Positions 53,680 to 62,427 of a stretch of DNA of 64,000 nucleotides are shown piece by piece. Below the pieces are notes generated by a model. It was not told the DNA's origin and ran no database searches. It saw only the letters and a list, made by a program, of their open reading frames with translations. The first letter of the stretch is position 1. Every line of letters begins with the position of its first letter. The translations under genes were made by a program, and so were the position numbers. The stretch is from Selenomonadaceae bacterium (lineage in GTDB: Bacteria; Bacillota; Negativicutes; Selenomonadales; Selenomonadaceae), in contig JAGABT010000016.1 of NCBI GenBank assembly GCA_017614505.1, positions 186,001-250,000 of the forward strand, in the 5' to 3' direction.

Positions 53680-54972
53680 ATGGAAGCACTTAGCAGATAT
53701 TTTAAATTTGAGGAGCGCGGCACGAACCTGCGCACGGAAATACTGGCGGGAATAACGACGTTCCTGGCGATGGTGTACATAGTAATTGTGGCGCCGACGG
53801 CGTTAATGAGCGCAGGAATGGACTTCGGCGGTGTGTACGTGGCGACGGTCATAGCTACGGTCGTTGGCACGCTGATAATGGGCGCCGTGGCAAATTATCC
53901 AATCGCAATTTCGTGCGGGCTCGGAATTTTGGCATACGTCGCCTACACGCTGATTCTGTCGGAAGGGATACCGTGGCAGGAGGCGCTGGGCGCGGCGGCA
54001 ATTTCATCTGGAATTTTTATCGTGCTGTCGCTGACGCAGTTCCGAGAAATGTTCATAAACTCCATTCCCGAATCGCTCAAGCGCGCGATAGCGGCGGGCA
54101 TTGGAATGTTTATCGCGCTGATAGGTTTCCACAACGGTCATATCGTCATGGGCTCGGAAGCGACGATGGTAACAATGGGCAGTATGGACGACCCGACGCT
54201 GGTTCTGACGCTGATGGGCTTAGCGGTAACAATGGCGCTGATGGTTCTGCGCGTGAACGGCTCGATTTTTATTGGAATGATTTTCACGGCGGTTGTAGCC
54301 TGGACGCTCGGTTACTGGGAGACGCCGAAGGAAATATTTTCCGCGCCGAATGGGTTCAGCGAAACTTTTATGCAGTTGCGAATAGGCGACCTTGGAGTTT
54401 TGGCGCCGGCAATATTCACGCTGCTGCTGGTGACGCTGTTCGACACGACGGGTACGATGCTGGGCGTTGGGCGGCAGGCAGGCTTGATAAAAAACGGAGA
54501 GTTTCCAAATTTGAAGAGCGCGCTTATGGCGGACGCGACGGCGAGTTTCGTTGGAGCGTTCTGCGGCACTTCGCCAACTTCGACTTATGTTGAATCTGGT
54601 ACGGGCGTATCGGCAGGCGGGCGGACGGGCTTTACCTCGGTGGTAACGGCGGCGCTGTTCGCGCTGATGGTTTTCTTCCAGCCGCTTGCCGCGTCGATAG
54701 CGTCACTGCCTGCGGTCACGGCGCCGGCGCTGATTTTAACCGGCTGCTTCATGGTATCGAGCGTGGCGACGATTGACTGGGACGACTACACCGAGGCTTT
54801 TCCGGCGTTCTTCACGATGGTGCTCATGCCGTTCACGTACTCGATAACCAACGGCGTTGGCGCGGGAATGATTTTCTACGTGCTGCTGAAAATTTTCGCA
54901 GGCAGGATTAAGGAAATACACCCGCTGCTTTTGATTATGGCGGTGCTGTTCGCAGTCCAAATGGCGATGTGA
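53680..54972 (+). CDS. NCS2-family purine permease (AzgA/PbuG type)
   Basis: A 430-residue transporter with about 12-14 membrane helices. The family N-terminus (FEERGTNLRTEILAGITTFL AMVYI) and the conserved stretch FDTTGTMLGVGRQAG, then GTSPTSTYVESGTG, match the AzgA/PbuG branch that imports adenine, guanine or hypoxanthine with protons. No purine riboswitch was seen upstream. The ATG at 53680 follows GGAG by 6 nt. Confidence 0.93.
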   Translation: MEALSRYFKFEERGTNLRTEILAGITTFLAMVYIVIVAPTALMSAGMDFGGVYVATVIATVVGTLIMGAVANYPIAISCGLGILAYVAYTLILSEGIPWQEALGAAAISSGIFIVLSLTQFREMFINSIPESLKRAIAAGIGMFIALIGFHNGHIVMGSEATMVTMGSMDDPTLVLTLMGLAVTMALMVLRVNGSIFIGMIFTAVVAWTLGYWETPKEIFSAPNGFSETFMQLRIGDLGVLAPAIFTLLLVTLFDTTGTMLGVGRQAGLIKNGEFPNLKSALMADATASFVGAFCGTSPTSTYVESGTGVSAGGRTGFTSVVTAALFALMVFFQPLAASIASLPAVTAPALILTGCFMVSSVATIDWDDYTEAFPAFFTMVLMPFTYSITNGVGAGMIFYVLLKIFAGRIKEIHPLLLIMAVLFAVQMAM

Positions 54973-54981
54973 GGAATTTTC

Positions 54982-55623
54982 ATGCGGAAAATATTTTTAC
55001 TGGCACTGGTGGTGGTTTTGTTGAGCGGGAAAAGTTACGCGGCGGCGGTTGAAGATTTGCTGGCGTCGAGCGAAACTGCGCGAAAAACTGACCAGATTAT
55101 TCTAGTCGTAGACCATACGCTCAGCCTGTGGAATAAGATTGACGGCGTTTGGCAGAAAGATTTGGAGAGCCGCTGCAACTACGGCAAAAATGGCTTCAGC
55201 GCTAACCGGCACGCTGGCGATAAGACTACGCCCGTCGGCGCCTTTGAAATTCTCTACGCGTTCGGTATGGACGATAACCCTGGCACTGAACTTGAATACA
55301 AAAAAATAACGCCCAGTTCCTACCTGAGCGCCGAGGACGATACCTATAACACGTGGGTCGAATCCGCCAGCGAAATTGCCGGCGAACACCTTATCGAATA
55401 CTTTCCCGAATACAAATACGCCATGAACTTCAGCTTCAACCTCAATCCGACGATTCTCGGACGCGGCGCGGCGATTTTCCTGCACTGCAACAGCACCTAC
55501 AAGGACTGGACGAGCGGCTGTGTCAGCGTGCCGGAAAGCGTCATGCTGGAGATTTTGCTCAAAGCTCATGGCGGCGCGTGGATTATTATTGTCCCGCGCG
55601 AAGGGGATATTGCTGATTACTGA
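54982..55623 (+). CDS. Secreted L,D-transpeptidase (YkuD family)
   Basis: 213 residues with a signal peptide (about 1-19, GKSYAAA). The YkuD domain (about 35-213) has DKTTPVGAFEI in the approach and the active site FLHCNST...WTSGCVSVPE, with the catalytic Cys in GCVS and its His upstream. Such enzymes make 3-3 cross-links or attach proteins to peptidoglycan. It is 9 bp after the permease; co-transcription is likely, though no functional link is evident. Confidence 0.92.
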   Translation: MRKIFLLALVVVLLSGKSYAAAVEDLLASSETARKTDQIILVVDHTLSLWNKIDGVWQKDLESRCNYGKNGFSANRHAGDKTTPVGAFEILYAFGMDDNPGTELEYKKITPSSYLSAEDDTYNTWVESASEIAGEHLIEYFPEYKYAMNFSFNLNPTILGRGAAIFLHCNSTYKDWTSGCVSVPESVMLEILLKAHGGAWIIIVPREGDIADY

Positions 55624-55629
55624 GGCGCG

Positions 55630-56658
55630 CTAGACTACGTGCTTCCAGGTTTTGCGTTGAAGTACATAGCGAATAGTGATTCTGTTGACGCCGAATTTTT
55701 TAGCGAGAGCGCAAACGCCAAATTCTTTGTGATAAGGAATGTAATGCGTGCGAATATATATCACGTCGGCTTCGGTAAGTTTCGCTTGAGAATTAGCCGT
55801 GCCAACTGGAAATAAGCCGTCGTCGTATGCGCGCTTCCTGTTTTCTTCGTCTGTAACCCATTCGAGATTAGTTACATTATTATCAGCGTGATTATTGTTG
55901 CGGTGATGAACGACGGGCAGATTCAATGGATTCGGAATGAACGCTTCTGCCACGAGCCGGTTGATTCGCCAATTCCGACTTTTGCAGTTTTTGTACAAAC
56001 AAACGTAAAGATAGCCTCTGTTTCCCTTTATAAGCTTGAGAATTGTCACTTTGCCGTTTTTCAAGCTCCTGACACGCCCTTTGGTGCTGACTTGATAGCG
56101 ACCTTCGTAGCCGCTGATGTCTTTCCAAATTTCGCCAGGCAATTCTTCGAGCATGTTCGTAATAATGTGCGGATTTTTTTTGTAAGCCTCAAAATCTTTC
56201 TGAACCGTGGCGCGAACTTTCAATGTCAGTACCGGCAGTTCAATATCAAGAAATTTCTCATCTTCTGCCGTGAGGTTTAAATCTTGAATCGCATGCTTTA
56301 CAAAAAGTTCGAGTGCCGCCTTTGGCGTGACAGCATAAGCGCCGGTTTTGCGAAGAGACGGAATGACGACGCGATAAATCCAGTCTTGAAATTTTTTAGC
56401 TTCGGGTTTGCGGCTAGCGAAAATGAGACGGTACAAACCAGGCTCGTTGACAATCGTCATTTTTTGCGGTCCGCCAAGGGTGTATACAGTGCATACATCC
56501 TTTTCGTCGTCGGCGAGATTACTAAGGTTTTGACGAATATTTTGAATGTCCAAAGGGGCGCAGAGATCGACGGCAACGAACCATGGGTCGCCGTTTTTAA
56601 GTACGGTGCGAATTTCGCCGAACTCCTCGCTTTCAAAAATTTGTAATCCAACTTCCAT
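55630..56658 (-). CDS. BRO-N / NUMOD4-HNH endonuclease chimera
   Basis: 342 residues that join two phage-type modules. Residues about 1-110 are a BRO-N (phage antirepressor) domain (DPWFVAVDLCAPLDIQNI; EPGLYRLIFASRKPEAKKFQ). Residues about 175-275 are a homing-endonuclease cassette: NUMOD4 (GEIWKDISGYEGRYQVSTKG) and HNH (PVVHHRNNNHADNNVTNLEW). The C-terminus is a helix-turn-helix (CALAKKFGVNRITIRYVL). No other phage genes are nearby. The ATG at 56658 follows GGAAGG; an in-frame TTG lies 6 nt upstream. Confidence 0.88.
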   Translation of the reverse strand: MEVGLQIFESEEFGEIRTVLKNGDPWFVAVDLCAPLDIQNIRQNLSNLADDEKDVCTVYTLGGPQKMTIVNEPGLYRLIFASRKPEAKKFQDWIYRVVIPSLRKTGAYAVTPKAALELFVKHAIQDLNLTAEDEKFLDIELPVLTLKVRATVQKDFEAYKKNPHIITNMLEELPGEIWKDISGYEGRYQVSTKGRVRSLKNGKVTILKLIKGNRGYLYVCLYKNCKSRNWRINRLVAEAFIPNPLNLPVVHHRNNNHADNNVTNLEWVTDEENRKRAYDDGLFPVGTANSQAKLTEADVIYIRTHYIPYHKEFGVCALAKKFGVNRITIRYVLQRKTWKHVV

Positions 56659-56700
56659 GATCAACCTTCCTTTCAGTAAATCTTACTTCGCCTTAAAAAC

Positions 56701-56730
56701 TTGACAGAACACCCTCCCGCAAGTTATAAT
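56701..56730 (+). promoter_or_regulatory. Perfect-consensus promoter of a putative small RNA
   Basis: TTGACA (56701-56706), 18-bp spacer, TATAAT (56725-56730). No plus-strand gene lies downstream; the next strong signal is the hairpin at 56877-56900. Confidence 0.75.
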
Positions 56731-56736
56731 CTGCCC

Positions 56737-56905
56737 GTAAAAACAGAATAGAAATTCCTTAGCGGGGGTATGTACTTCTGTGAGAACACCTTTTAAGGCT
56801 AAAGGTATTATATACTATCCCGCGCTAATCGTCAAGTTTATAGATAAAAGTCGAGAGACTGATTGTAAAAAAAATTGCCCTCCGCAGTTAAGCAGGGGGC
56901 GTTTT
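56737..56905 (+). ncRNA. Putative stand-alone small RNA of about 170 nt
   Basis: From the consensus promoter to the bidirectional terminator. Predicted elements: TTAGCG (56758-56763 region) pairs with CGCTAA (56822-56827 region); ACCTTT/AAAGGT forms an inner hairpin with a 7-nt loop; and AGTC-GAGA-GACT is a GNRA-capped hairpin. No ORF is convincing. It runs antisense to the 5' leader and promoter of the BRO-HNH gene. Its class is not identified. Confidence 0.5.
56807..56835 (-). promoter_or_regulatory. Promoter of the BRO-HNH gene
   Basis: On the minus strand: TTGACG (56830-56835), 17-bp spacer, TATAAT (56807-56812). The leader to the ATG at 56658 is about 140 nt and faces the plus-strand promoter at 56701-56730. 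Confidence 0.75.
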
Positions 56906-56911
56906 CATTTT
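56867..56911. terminator. Bidirectional intrinsic terminator
   Basis: Stem GCCCTCCGC (56877-56885) with GCAGGGGGC (56892-56900), one mismatch and one G-U, loop AGTTAA. The minus strand has T8 after it (end of wecB), and the plus strand has GTTTTCATTTT (end of the putative small RNA). Confidence 0.8.
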
Positions 56912-58053
56912 GTCGAGAAAGTTTCGGGCGGCTGATCTGCAAAGCCGTAGTGCCAGCGCATTGCCTGAACGATTCGCGCAGCCGCTTTGCCGTCGCCGTA
57001 GGGATTAACAGCATTTGCCATTTTCTGATACTCGCCAGCGTCAGTTAGCAAAAGTTTCGCGGCGCTGTAAATTTTTTCTGTATCAGTGCCGACGAGCTTG
57101 ACAGTACCAGCGGTAACGGCTTCAGGACGCTCAGTAGTGCCGCGCAGAACTAGCACGGGTTTGCCGAGCGCCGGAGCTTCTTCCTGCACGCCGCCGGAAT
57201 CAGTTAAAATCAGCGTGGCGCGGTTCATCAAATTAGCGAAAGGCTCATAGTCGAGCGGCTCAATCAAATGCACCTGCGCGAGGTTACCGAGTTCCGCGCT
57301 GACAATTTCACGAACCTTAGGATTTTTATGCACAGGGAAAATAATTTCAGCGTCAGGAAAATCGGCGGCGATTTGCTTCAGCGCGCGGTAGACATTGCGC
57401 ATAGGCTCACCAAGATTTTCGCGGCGGTGCGTCGTAACCAGAATCACGCGGCGGCTCAAATTGTTCAGCAAATCCTCGGCGAAAGTAAAATCTGCGCGAA
57501 CGGTTTGCTGGAGCGCGTCGATAACTGTGTTGCCCGTGACGAAGATTTTTTCAGCGCTGACGCCTTCGCGGAGCAGATTTTCCCGCGCAGTTTCAGTAGG
57601 CGCAAAGTTCAAATCAGCCAGCGCGCCGGTGAGCCTGCGGTTAATTTCCTCTGGGAACGGCGAAAATTTATTGCCGGTACGCAAGCCCGCCTCGACGTGT
57701 CCGACTGTTATCTGGTGGTAGAAAGCCGCCAGCGCGCCCGTGAAAGTCGTCGTGGTGTCGCCGTGTACCAGAACTATATCCGGCTGAACTTTCGCCAGAA
57801 TCTCATTCAGCCCCAAAAGCGCGCGGCTCGTTATGTCAAACAGCGTCTGCCCCGCCGACATGATGTTCAAATCGAAGTCCGGCTGAATTTTGAACAGCCT
57901 CAGCACTTGGTCAAGCATTTCGCGATGCTGCGCCGTTACCGCTACCGTCGTTTCAAACGCAACGGGAAATTTTCGCAGTTCGAGAATCACCGGCGCCATT
58001 TTTATCGCTTCGGGGCGCGTGCCGAAAACTGTCATGACTTTAATTTTTCTCAC
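56905..58053 (-). CDS. wecB: UDP-N-acetylglucosamine 2-epimerase (non-hydrolysing)
   Basis: Converts UDP-GlcNAc to UDP-ManNAc for surface polysaccharide or teichoic-acid-type linkage units. 382 residues with the GT-B-like signatures [58 protein letters not shown] and [15 protein letters not shown]. It is 6 bp after tagO/wecA, and the pair would make the first lipid-linked sugars. Confidence 0.97.
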   Translation of the reverse strand: MRKIKVMTVFGTRPEAIKMAPVILELRKFPVAFETTVAVTAQHREMLDQVLRLFKIQPDFDLNIMSAGQTLFDITSRALLGLNEILAKVQPDIVLVHGDTTTTFTGALAAFYHQITVGHVEAGLRTGNKFSPFPEEINRRLTGALADLNFAPTETARENLLREGVSAEKIFVTGNTVIDALQQTVRADFTFAEDLLNNLSRRVILVTTHRRENLGEPMRNVYRALKQIAADFPDAEIIFPVHKNPKVREIVSAELGNLAQVHLIEPLDYEPFANLMNRATLILTDSGGVQEEAPALGKPVLVLRGTTERPEAVTAGTVKLVGTDTEKIYSAAKLLLTDAGEYQKMANAVNPYGDGKAAARIVQAMRWHYGFADQPPETFSTK

Positions 58054-58059
58054 GGCAAA

Positions 58060-59109
58060 TCACCTGTTCGACAGCCGCAGCACGCCAATTTTTTTCGCGC
58101 CGTAGAAAATCGAAAATATCACCATTGCCAGAATCAAAATCGCTATCTGACTGCTGACTTCCGTCAAAGCTATCGCGCTCAGTCCGAGTACCGCGCTTAT
58201 CACGTACATAAGGAAAACCGCCTGCCGCTGCGTGAATCCCAGTTTCAAAAGCCGGTGGTGCAAATGTCCCTTGTCCGGCTTGAATATCGGCTGCCCGCCA
58301 CGGTACCGCCGCACTATCGCAAAGGTCGTATCGCAAATCGGTATTCCCAGCGCGAGGATTGGAACTATCAGCGCTATCGTCGCCGCGCTTTTGACCGCGC
58401 CTATCACCGAAATTCCCGCCAGCATAAATCCGAGGAATAAGCTACCCGAATCGCCCATGAAAATTCGCGCAGGATTCGAGTTGTAAAATAAAAAGCCAGC
58501 CGCCGCGCCAGCTATCGCCGCTGTCAGCACCGCCACCAATATGAAATTGTGTTCCAGCGCGACCAGCAGAATCGTTACCGACGCAATGCCGCAAATCCCT
58601 GCCGCTAAGCCGTCCAGCCCGTCGATTAAGTTCACCGTGTTAGTCAAACCTACCAGCCAGAAAATCGTCGCCGGTATCGAGAACCACTCAAGGTAAAAGT
58701 AGTCGCCGAGCGGATTTGTTATGACATCTATTCGCACGTCGAAGCCGAAAACTAAGACTGCCGCCGCGAAAATTTGTCCAAGCAGTTTAACTTTCGCCGG
58801 CAGATTTTTGTAATCGTCGACAATTCCCACTGCGAATATCATGCTGCCCGATACGATTAGCCCGATGACCTGCCGCAGGACTTCGCCTTCGGGTCTCGTC
58901 AGCGCTATCAAAACTAAAATCGAAACCATGAACGCCGCGTAAATCCCGACGCCTCCGATTCGTGGAACTGGCTTTGTATGAACTTTTCGTGCGTCCGGCT
59001 TATCTACCGCGCCCGTTTTATTTGCTAAGAAAATCACCGCCGGCGTCAGAATCAGCGCGACTCCGAGCGCCACGGCAAACGCTATGGCACATTCCCGCAT
59101 GCCTCTCAA
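58060..59109 (-). CDS. tagO: Undecaprenyl-phosphate GlcNAc-1-phosphate transferase (TagO/WecA)
   Basis: A 349-residue polytopic enzyme of the MraY/WecA family that transfers GlcNAc-1-P from UDP-GlcNAc to undecaprenyl phosphate. Key motifs: DKPDARKVHTKPVPRIGG, VDDYKNLPAKVK, NLIDGLDGLAAG, FMGDSGSLFLGF and GKPDKGHLHHRL-type (KPDKGHLHHRLLKLG). About ten membrane helices are visible. The TTG start at 59109 has AAGGAAG upstream; an ATG 9 nt later is possible. In a diderm it could serve O-antigen-like or enterobacterial-common-antigen-like glycans. Confidence 0.93.
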   Translation of the reverse strand: MRGMRECAIAFAVALGVALILTPAVIFLANKTGAVDKPDARKVHTKPVPRIGGVGIYAAFMVSILVLIALTRPEGEVLRQVIGLIVSGSMIFAVGIVDDYKNLPAKVKLLGQIFAAAVLVFGFDVRIDVITNPLGDYFYLEWFSIPATIFWLVGLTNTVNLIDGLDGLAAGICGIASVTILLVALEHNFILVAVLTAAIAGAAAGFLFYNSNPARIFMGDSGSLFLGFMLAGISVIGAVKSAATIALIVPILALGIPICDTTFAIVRRYRGGQPIFKPDKGHLHHRLLKLGFTQRQAVFLMYVISAVLGLSAIALTEVSSQIAILILAMVIFSIFYGAKKIGVLRLSNR

Positions 59110-59145
59110 AAACTTCCTTTCTAATCTGAATTTAAATTTCGCCCA

Positions 59146-59174
59146 ATTTTACAACAGCGCCGAAAACTCGTCAA
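59146..59174 (-). promoter_or_regulatory. Promoter of tagO-wecB
   Basis: On the minus strand: TTGACG (59169-59174), 17-bp spacer, TAAAAT (59146-59151), 36 bp before the start at 59109. Confidence 0.7.
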
Positions 59175-59230
59175 TCAGCGCTAAAAAATTTTCTTGCCAA
59201 TTTTCGTTTGTTAATTTAAAATCTGAGTGT

Positions 59231-59380
59231 TACTTTCTTTCTGTTACTTTCTTTTGGCGCAAAAGAAAGTAACCAAAGAAAACATGCCCGCTTCGCTCGC
59301 ATCCATGCGAGCTGGCGGGCGGGGCGCGCCGTCCATGGCGCGCTCCCTAAGCGCGTGCGTCCATGGGGCGCCACTTCAAT
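59231..59380 (-). repeat. Interspersed palindromic repeat, copy E
   Basis: Reverse orientation, between the divergent tagO and fhs genes. It contains a perfect inverted repeat with arms GTTACTTTCTTTT/AAAAGAAAGTAAC (59243-59273), a middle module of a second type (CGCTCGCATCCATGCGAGC) and then GCGCGCCGTCCATGGCGCGC and a GCGCGTGCGTCCATGGGGCG iteron. The 308-bp tagO-fhs gap holds this repeat and the tagO promoter; no clear fhs promoter was found. Confidence 0.85.
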
Positions 59381-59417
59381 AGATTTGCGTTAATTTAATT
59401 TCTGGGAGTTGGTAATT

Positions 59418-61085
59418 TTGTTAACAGACGTGGAAATCGCGCAACAGGCGGAAATTCAAAACATTACCGCCGTCGCTGCTAAACTTGGACTCGGCGCTGA
59501 AGATCTGGAACTTTACGGCAAGTTCAAAGCCAAAATCGCCAAAGAAGTCTGGGCGCGCGTTGAAAATAATCCCAATGGCAAACTGGTTTTAGTTACCGCG
59601 ATAACGCCGACTCCAGCCGGCGAAGGCAAGACAACAACCTCAATCGGTCTGGCGGACGCATTCAGCCGCCTCGGCAGGAAAGTCTGCGTGGCTCTGCGCG
59701 AACCCAGCCTCGGTCCCTGCTTCGGGATTAAGGGCGGCGCGGCTGGCGGCGGCTATGCGCAGGTTGTACCCATGGAAGATATTAACCTGCACTTCACCGG
59801 CGACTTCCACGCTATAACCACCGCGCATAACCTGCTGGCGGCGGTTTTGGACAATCACATTCACCACGGCAACGAACTCCGCATTGACGTGCGGCGCGTC
59901 GTCTGGAAACGCGTTCTGGACTTGAATGACCGCGCGCTCAGAAATGTCATCGTCGGACTGGGCGGCAAAACCAACGGCGTCCCGCGCGAATCCGGCTTCG
60001 ATATTACCGTTGCCTCGGAAATTATGGCTATCCTCTGCCTCGCGAAAGATTTAGCTGACTTGAAAGAGCGCCTCGGCAAAATTATCGTTGCCTACAACTT
60101 CGACGGCGCGCCAGTTACCGCCGCTGATTTGAACGTTACCGGCTCGCTGGCGCTGCTTTTGAAAGACGCCATCAAGCCCAACCTTGTTCAGACGCTGGAA
60201 GGAACGCCCGCGCTGATTCACGGCGGACCTTTCGCCAATATCGCCCACGGCTGCAATTCCGTCACCGCCACGAAGTACGCGCTAAAGCTCGCCGACGTGG
60301 TTGTTACCGAAGCCGGTTTCGGCGCAGATTTGGGCGCGGAAAAATTTTTGGACATCAAGTGCAGAATGAGCGGTCTGCGACCAAACGCCGTGGTTATAGT
60401 CGCCACAATTCGCGCGCTCAAAATGCACGGCGGCGTTGCTAAAAATAATCTTGCGGAACCGAATCTCGACGCGCTCAAAGCCGGTCTCGCCAATCTGGAA
60501 AAGCATATCGAAAATATTCAGGGCTTCGGACTGCCGCCGGTCGTTGCGCTTAACGCCTTCCCGACCGATACCAGCGAGGAAACTGCCGCCGTTGCTGAAC
60601 TCTGCGCGAAAAAGGGCGTCAGGTTTGCGCGCTCAAACGTTTTCGCGGAAGGCGGAGCTGGCGGCGTCGAACTCGCGCAGGCTGTCGAATCTGCATTCAA
60701 CGATACCGCGAATTTCAAATTGACATATTCCGACGGCGATAGTATCATGGCTAAAATTTCCGCCGTTGCTGAAAAAATTTACGGTGCGGACGGCGTTAGC
60801 TACACTTCTGCCGCGAAAAAGCAAATCGCTGAACTTGAACAGCTCGGCTTCGGCAGCCTGCCAGTTTGTATCGCTAAGACGCAGTATTCTTTGAGCGACG
60901 ACGCCGCTAAGCTCGGCAGACCGAAAAATTTCACCGTGACTGTGCGCGAAGTCAAAGTTTCCGCCGGTGCCGGTTTCATCGTAGTTCTGCTCGGAAATAT
61001 CATGACGATGCCTGGCTTGCCTAAACGCCCTGCCGCCGAGAAAATCGACATTACCAGCGACGGAATTATCAGCGGGCTTTTCTAA
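59418..61085 (+). CDS. fhs: Formate-tetrahydrofolate ligase
   Basis: ATP-dependent formation of 10-formyl-THF from formate, used for purine and fMet synthesis or one-carbon metabolism in anaerobes. 555 residues (the usual size). Motifs: P-loop [52 protein letters not shown] and [14 protein letters not shown]. The TTG at 59418 lies 9 nt after GGGAG; the TTG at 59409 is too close to that site. Confidence 0.97.
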   Translation: MLTDVEIAQQAEIQNITAVAAKLGLGAEDLELYGKFKAKIAKEVWARVENNPNGKLVLVTAITPTPAGEGKTTTSIGLADAFSRLGRKVCVALREPSLGPCFGIKGGAAGGGYAQVVPMEDINLHFTGDFHAITTAHNLLAAVLDNHIHHGNELRIDVRRVVWKRVLDLNDRALRNVIVGLGGKTNGVPRESGFDITVASEIMAILCLAKDLADLKERLGKIIVAYNFDGAPVTAADLNVTGSLALLLKDAIKPNLVQTLEGTPALIHGGPFANIAHGCNSVTATKYALKLADVVVTEAGFGADLGAEKFLDIKCRMSGLRPNAVVIVATIRALKMHGGVAKNNLAEPNLDALKAGLANLEKHIENIQGFGLPPVVALNAFPTDTSEETAAVAELCAKKGVRFARSNVFAEGGAGGVELAQAVESAFNDTANFKLTYSDGDSIMAKISAVAEKIYGADGVSYTSAAKKQIAELEQLGFGSLPVCIAKTQYSLSDDAAKLGRPKNFTVTVREVKVSAGAGFIVVLLGNIMTMPGLPKRPAAEKIDITSDGIISGLF

Positions 61086-61108
61086 AAAAAAACCGCCTTT
61101 GCAGACGG
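61084..61108 (-). terminator. Intrinsic terminator of the minus-strand small RNA
   Basis: On the minus strand: CCGTC (61104-61108) pairs with GGCGG (61093-61097) around loop TGCAAA, followed by nine T (61092-61084). It overlaps the fhs stop codon. Confidence 0.75.
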
Positions 61109-61258
61109 ATTTGCAGATGTAGAAATTTTCGCTGCTTTGTAGGGCGCCAGCACGAAGGGAAATGCTGAAATGACACTTGACATAAACGCAAACTTCAGCA
61201 TGTGGGGGATTGTTAATCAATCTGGAAATTCGCGTCAGCGTCAGGTGCTTCTACCGAG
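61085..61258 (-). ncRNA. Putative 170-nt structured small RNA, 6S-like layout
   Basis: From a perfect promoter to a clear terminator, with no ORF. The outer stem GTAGAA (61254-61249) pairs with TTCTAC (61124-61119), then CGCTG (61240-61236) with CAGCG (61134-61130). After a large unpaired region on each side, ATGCTGAA (61201-61194) pairs with TTCAGCAT (61169-61162). A closing stem, a central bubble and a terminal stem of this total length resemble 6S RNA, which binds RNA polymerase. Identity is not proven. Confidence 0.6.
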
Positions 61259-61263
61259 AGAGT

Positions 61264-61292
61264 ATTATACCTCTACCCCCCCCCTGTGTCAA
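61264..61292 (-). promoter_or_regulatory. Perfect-consensus promoter with a G9 spacer
   Basis: On the minus strand: TTGACA (61287-61292), exactly 17 bp, TATAAT (61264-61269). The spacer contains nine consecutive G (C on the plus strand, 61276-61284), a tract prone to slippage that would alter -35/-10 spacing. Confidence 0.85.
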
Positions 61293-61332
61293 GTATCATG
61301 TAATATTTTGTTATAGTTTGGAGGAATGGTTT

Positions 61333-61824
61333 ATGGCGGTCGTCGTTAAACCGTACAGCGCGGAAAATGTTGGCGCGGCGATTGAAATTTGGAATGAAAT
61401 TGTTCGTGCGGGCGACGCCTTTCCGCAGGAGGAGGAACTCACCGAAATTACCGGCGACGAATTTTTCAGGGCGCAGTCGTTCACAGGTCTGGCGTGCGAC
61501 GAGGAGACCGGCGAAATTCTGGCGCTGTACATTTTGCACCCGAACAACGTGGGCAGATGTTCCCATATAAGCAACGCCAGCTACGCCGTGCGGAAAGATT
61601 TGCGCGGGCGGCACCTTGGCGAGCTGATTGTCACGCACTGCATTGCTAAGGCGCGGGAGCTGGGCTTCAGAATTTTGCAGTTCAACGCCGTGGTTGCCAG
61701 CAACGTCCACGCGCGCCATTTGTACCAGCGGCTTGGTTTTAAGGAGCTCGGAATAATTCCTGGCGGCTTCAGAATGCCGGACGGGAGTTTTGTCGATATA
61801 GTACCACAATATATTTTACTTTAA
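61333..61824 (+). CDS. GNAT-family N-acetyltransferase
   Basis: 163 residues with the GNAT acetyl-CoA-binding region: YAVRKDLRGRHLGELIV (motif A, with R-x-x-G-x-G/L variation) and RHLYQRLGFKELGIIPGG near the end. The substrate is unknown. The ATG follows GGAGGA by about 8 nt. It is 13 bp upstream of the SYLF gene, so the two may be co-transcribed. Confidence 0.88.
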   Translation: MAVVVKPYSAENVGAAIEIWNEIVRAGDAFPQEEELTEITGDEFFRAQSFTGLACDEETGEILALYILHPNNVGRCSHISNASYAVRKDLRGRHLGELIVTHCIAKARELGFRILQFNAVVASNVHARHLYQRLGFKELGIIPGGFRMPDGSFVDIVPQYILL

Positions 61825-61837
61825 TGGAGGTTTTCCC

Positions 61838-62407
61838 ATGAAAAAACTTTCGGTACTTGTGGCGGTATTTTTAACGCTGATGGCGTCGACGGTCTTCGCG
61901 GCGTCGTCAGTGGAAGTGCAGCGGGAGGAAATTGACAAACTGCACGACCAGACTTTGACGCGGCTCTACGCAAAATATCCTGACGCCGAAAGAGTTCTGA
62001 AGGAATGCTACGCCTACGCGACGCTGAGCAATTCGGGCGTGAAGGTTTTGCTTTTCGGCAGCGCACACGGGCGCGGCGAGGCGATCAACAACGCGACCGG
62101 CGAAAAAGTTTACCTGCACATGGAGGAAATTTCGGCGGGACTTGGAATTGGCGCCACGGAATACGATCTGATTTTCCTTATCGCGAACAAAGAGGCGTGG
62201 GATTCGTTTATCGTCGGGAAAACGAGATTCGGCGCGTCTGCTGAGGCTTCGGCGAGCGACGGCTATGTTGGCGGCACAATCGAGGGCGCGGAGTACGTTG
62301 CCAGCGGCATTTGGGTTTACCAGATGACTAAGAAGGGTATTTCGCTTGAGGCGACGCTCAACGGTATCAAAATTCACGCTGACAAGAAACTCAACGGCGG
62401 CTACTGA
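61838..62407 (+). CDS. Exported SYLF/Ysc84-like lipid-binding protein
   Basis: 189 residues with a signal peptide (about 1-21, TVFAASS). The SYLF-type pattern follows: a conserved helix (PDAERVLKECYAYATLSNSG), a glycine-rich core (GSAHGRGEAINNATGEKVYL, EEISAGLGIGATEYDLIFLI) and FGASAEASASDGYVGG. Family members bind phosphoinositides in eukaryotes; bacterial ones are exported proteins of unclear role. Confidence 0.85.
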   Translation: MKKLSVLVAVFLTLMASTVFAASSVEVQREEIDKLHDQTLTRLYAKYPDAERVLKECYAYATLSNSGVKVLLFGSAHGRGEAINNATGEKVYLHMEEISAGLGIGATEYDLIFLIANKEAWDSFIVGKTRFGASAEASASDGYVGGTIEGAEYVASGIWVYQMTKKGISLEATLNGIKIHADKKLNGGY

Positions 62408-62427
62408 TTAAAAATAAATCGGCATTT

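Noticed and set aside
57268-58440. Open frame on the plus strand across wecB and tagO
   Set aside because: Shadow of two well-supported minus-strand genes; composition is Arg/Asn-rich with no domain pattern.
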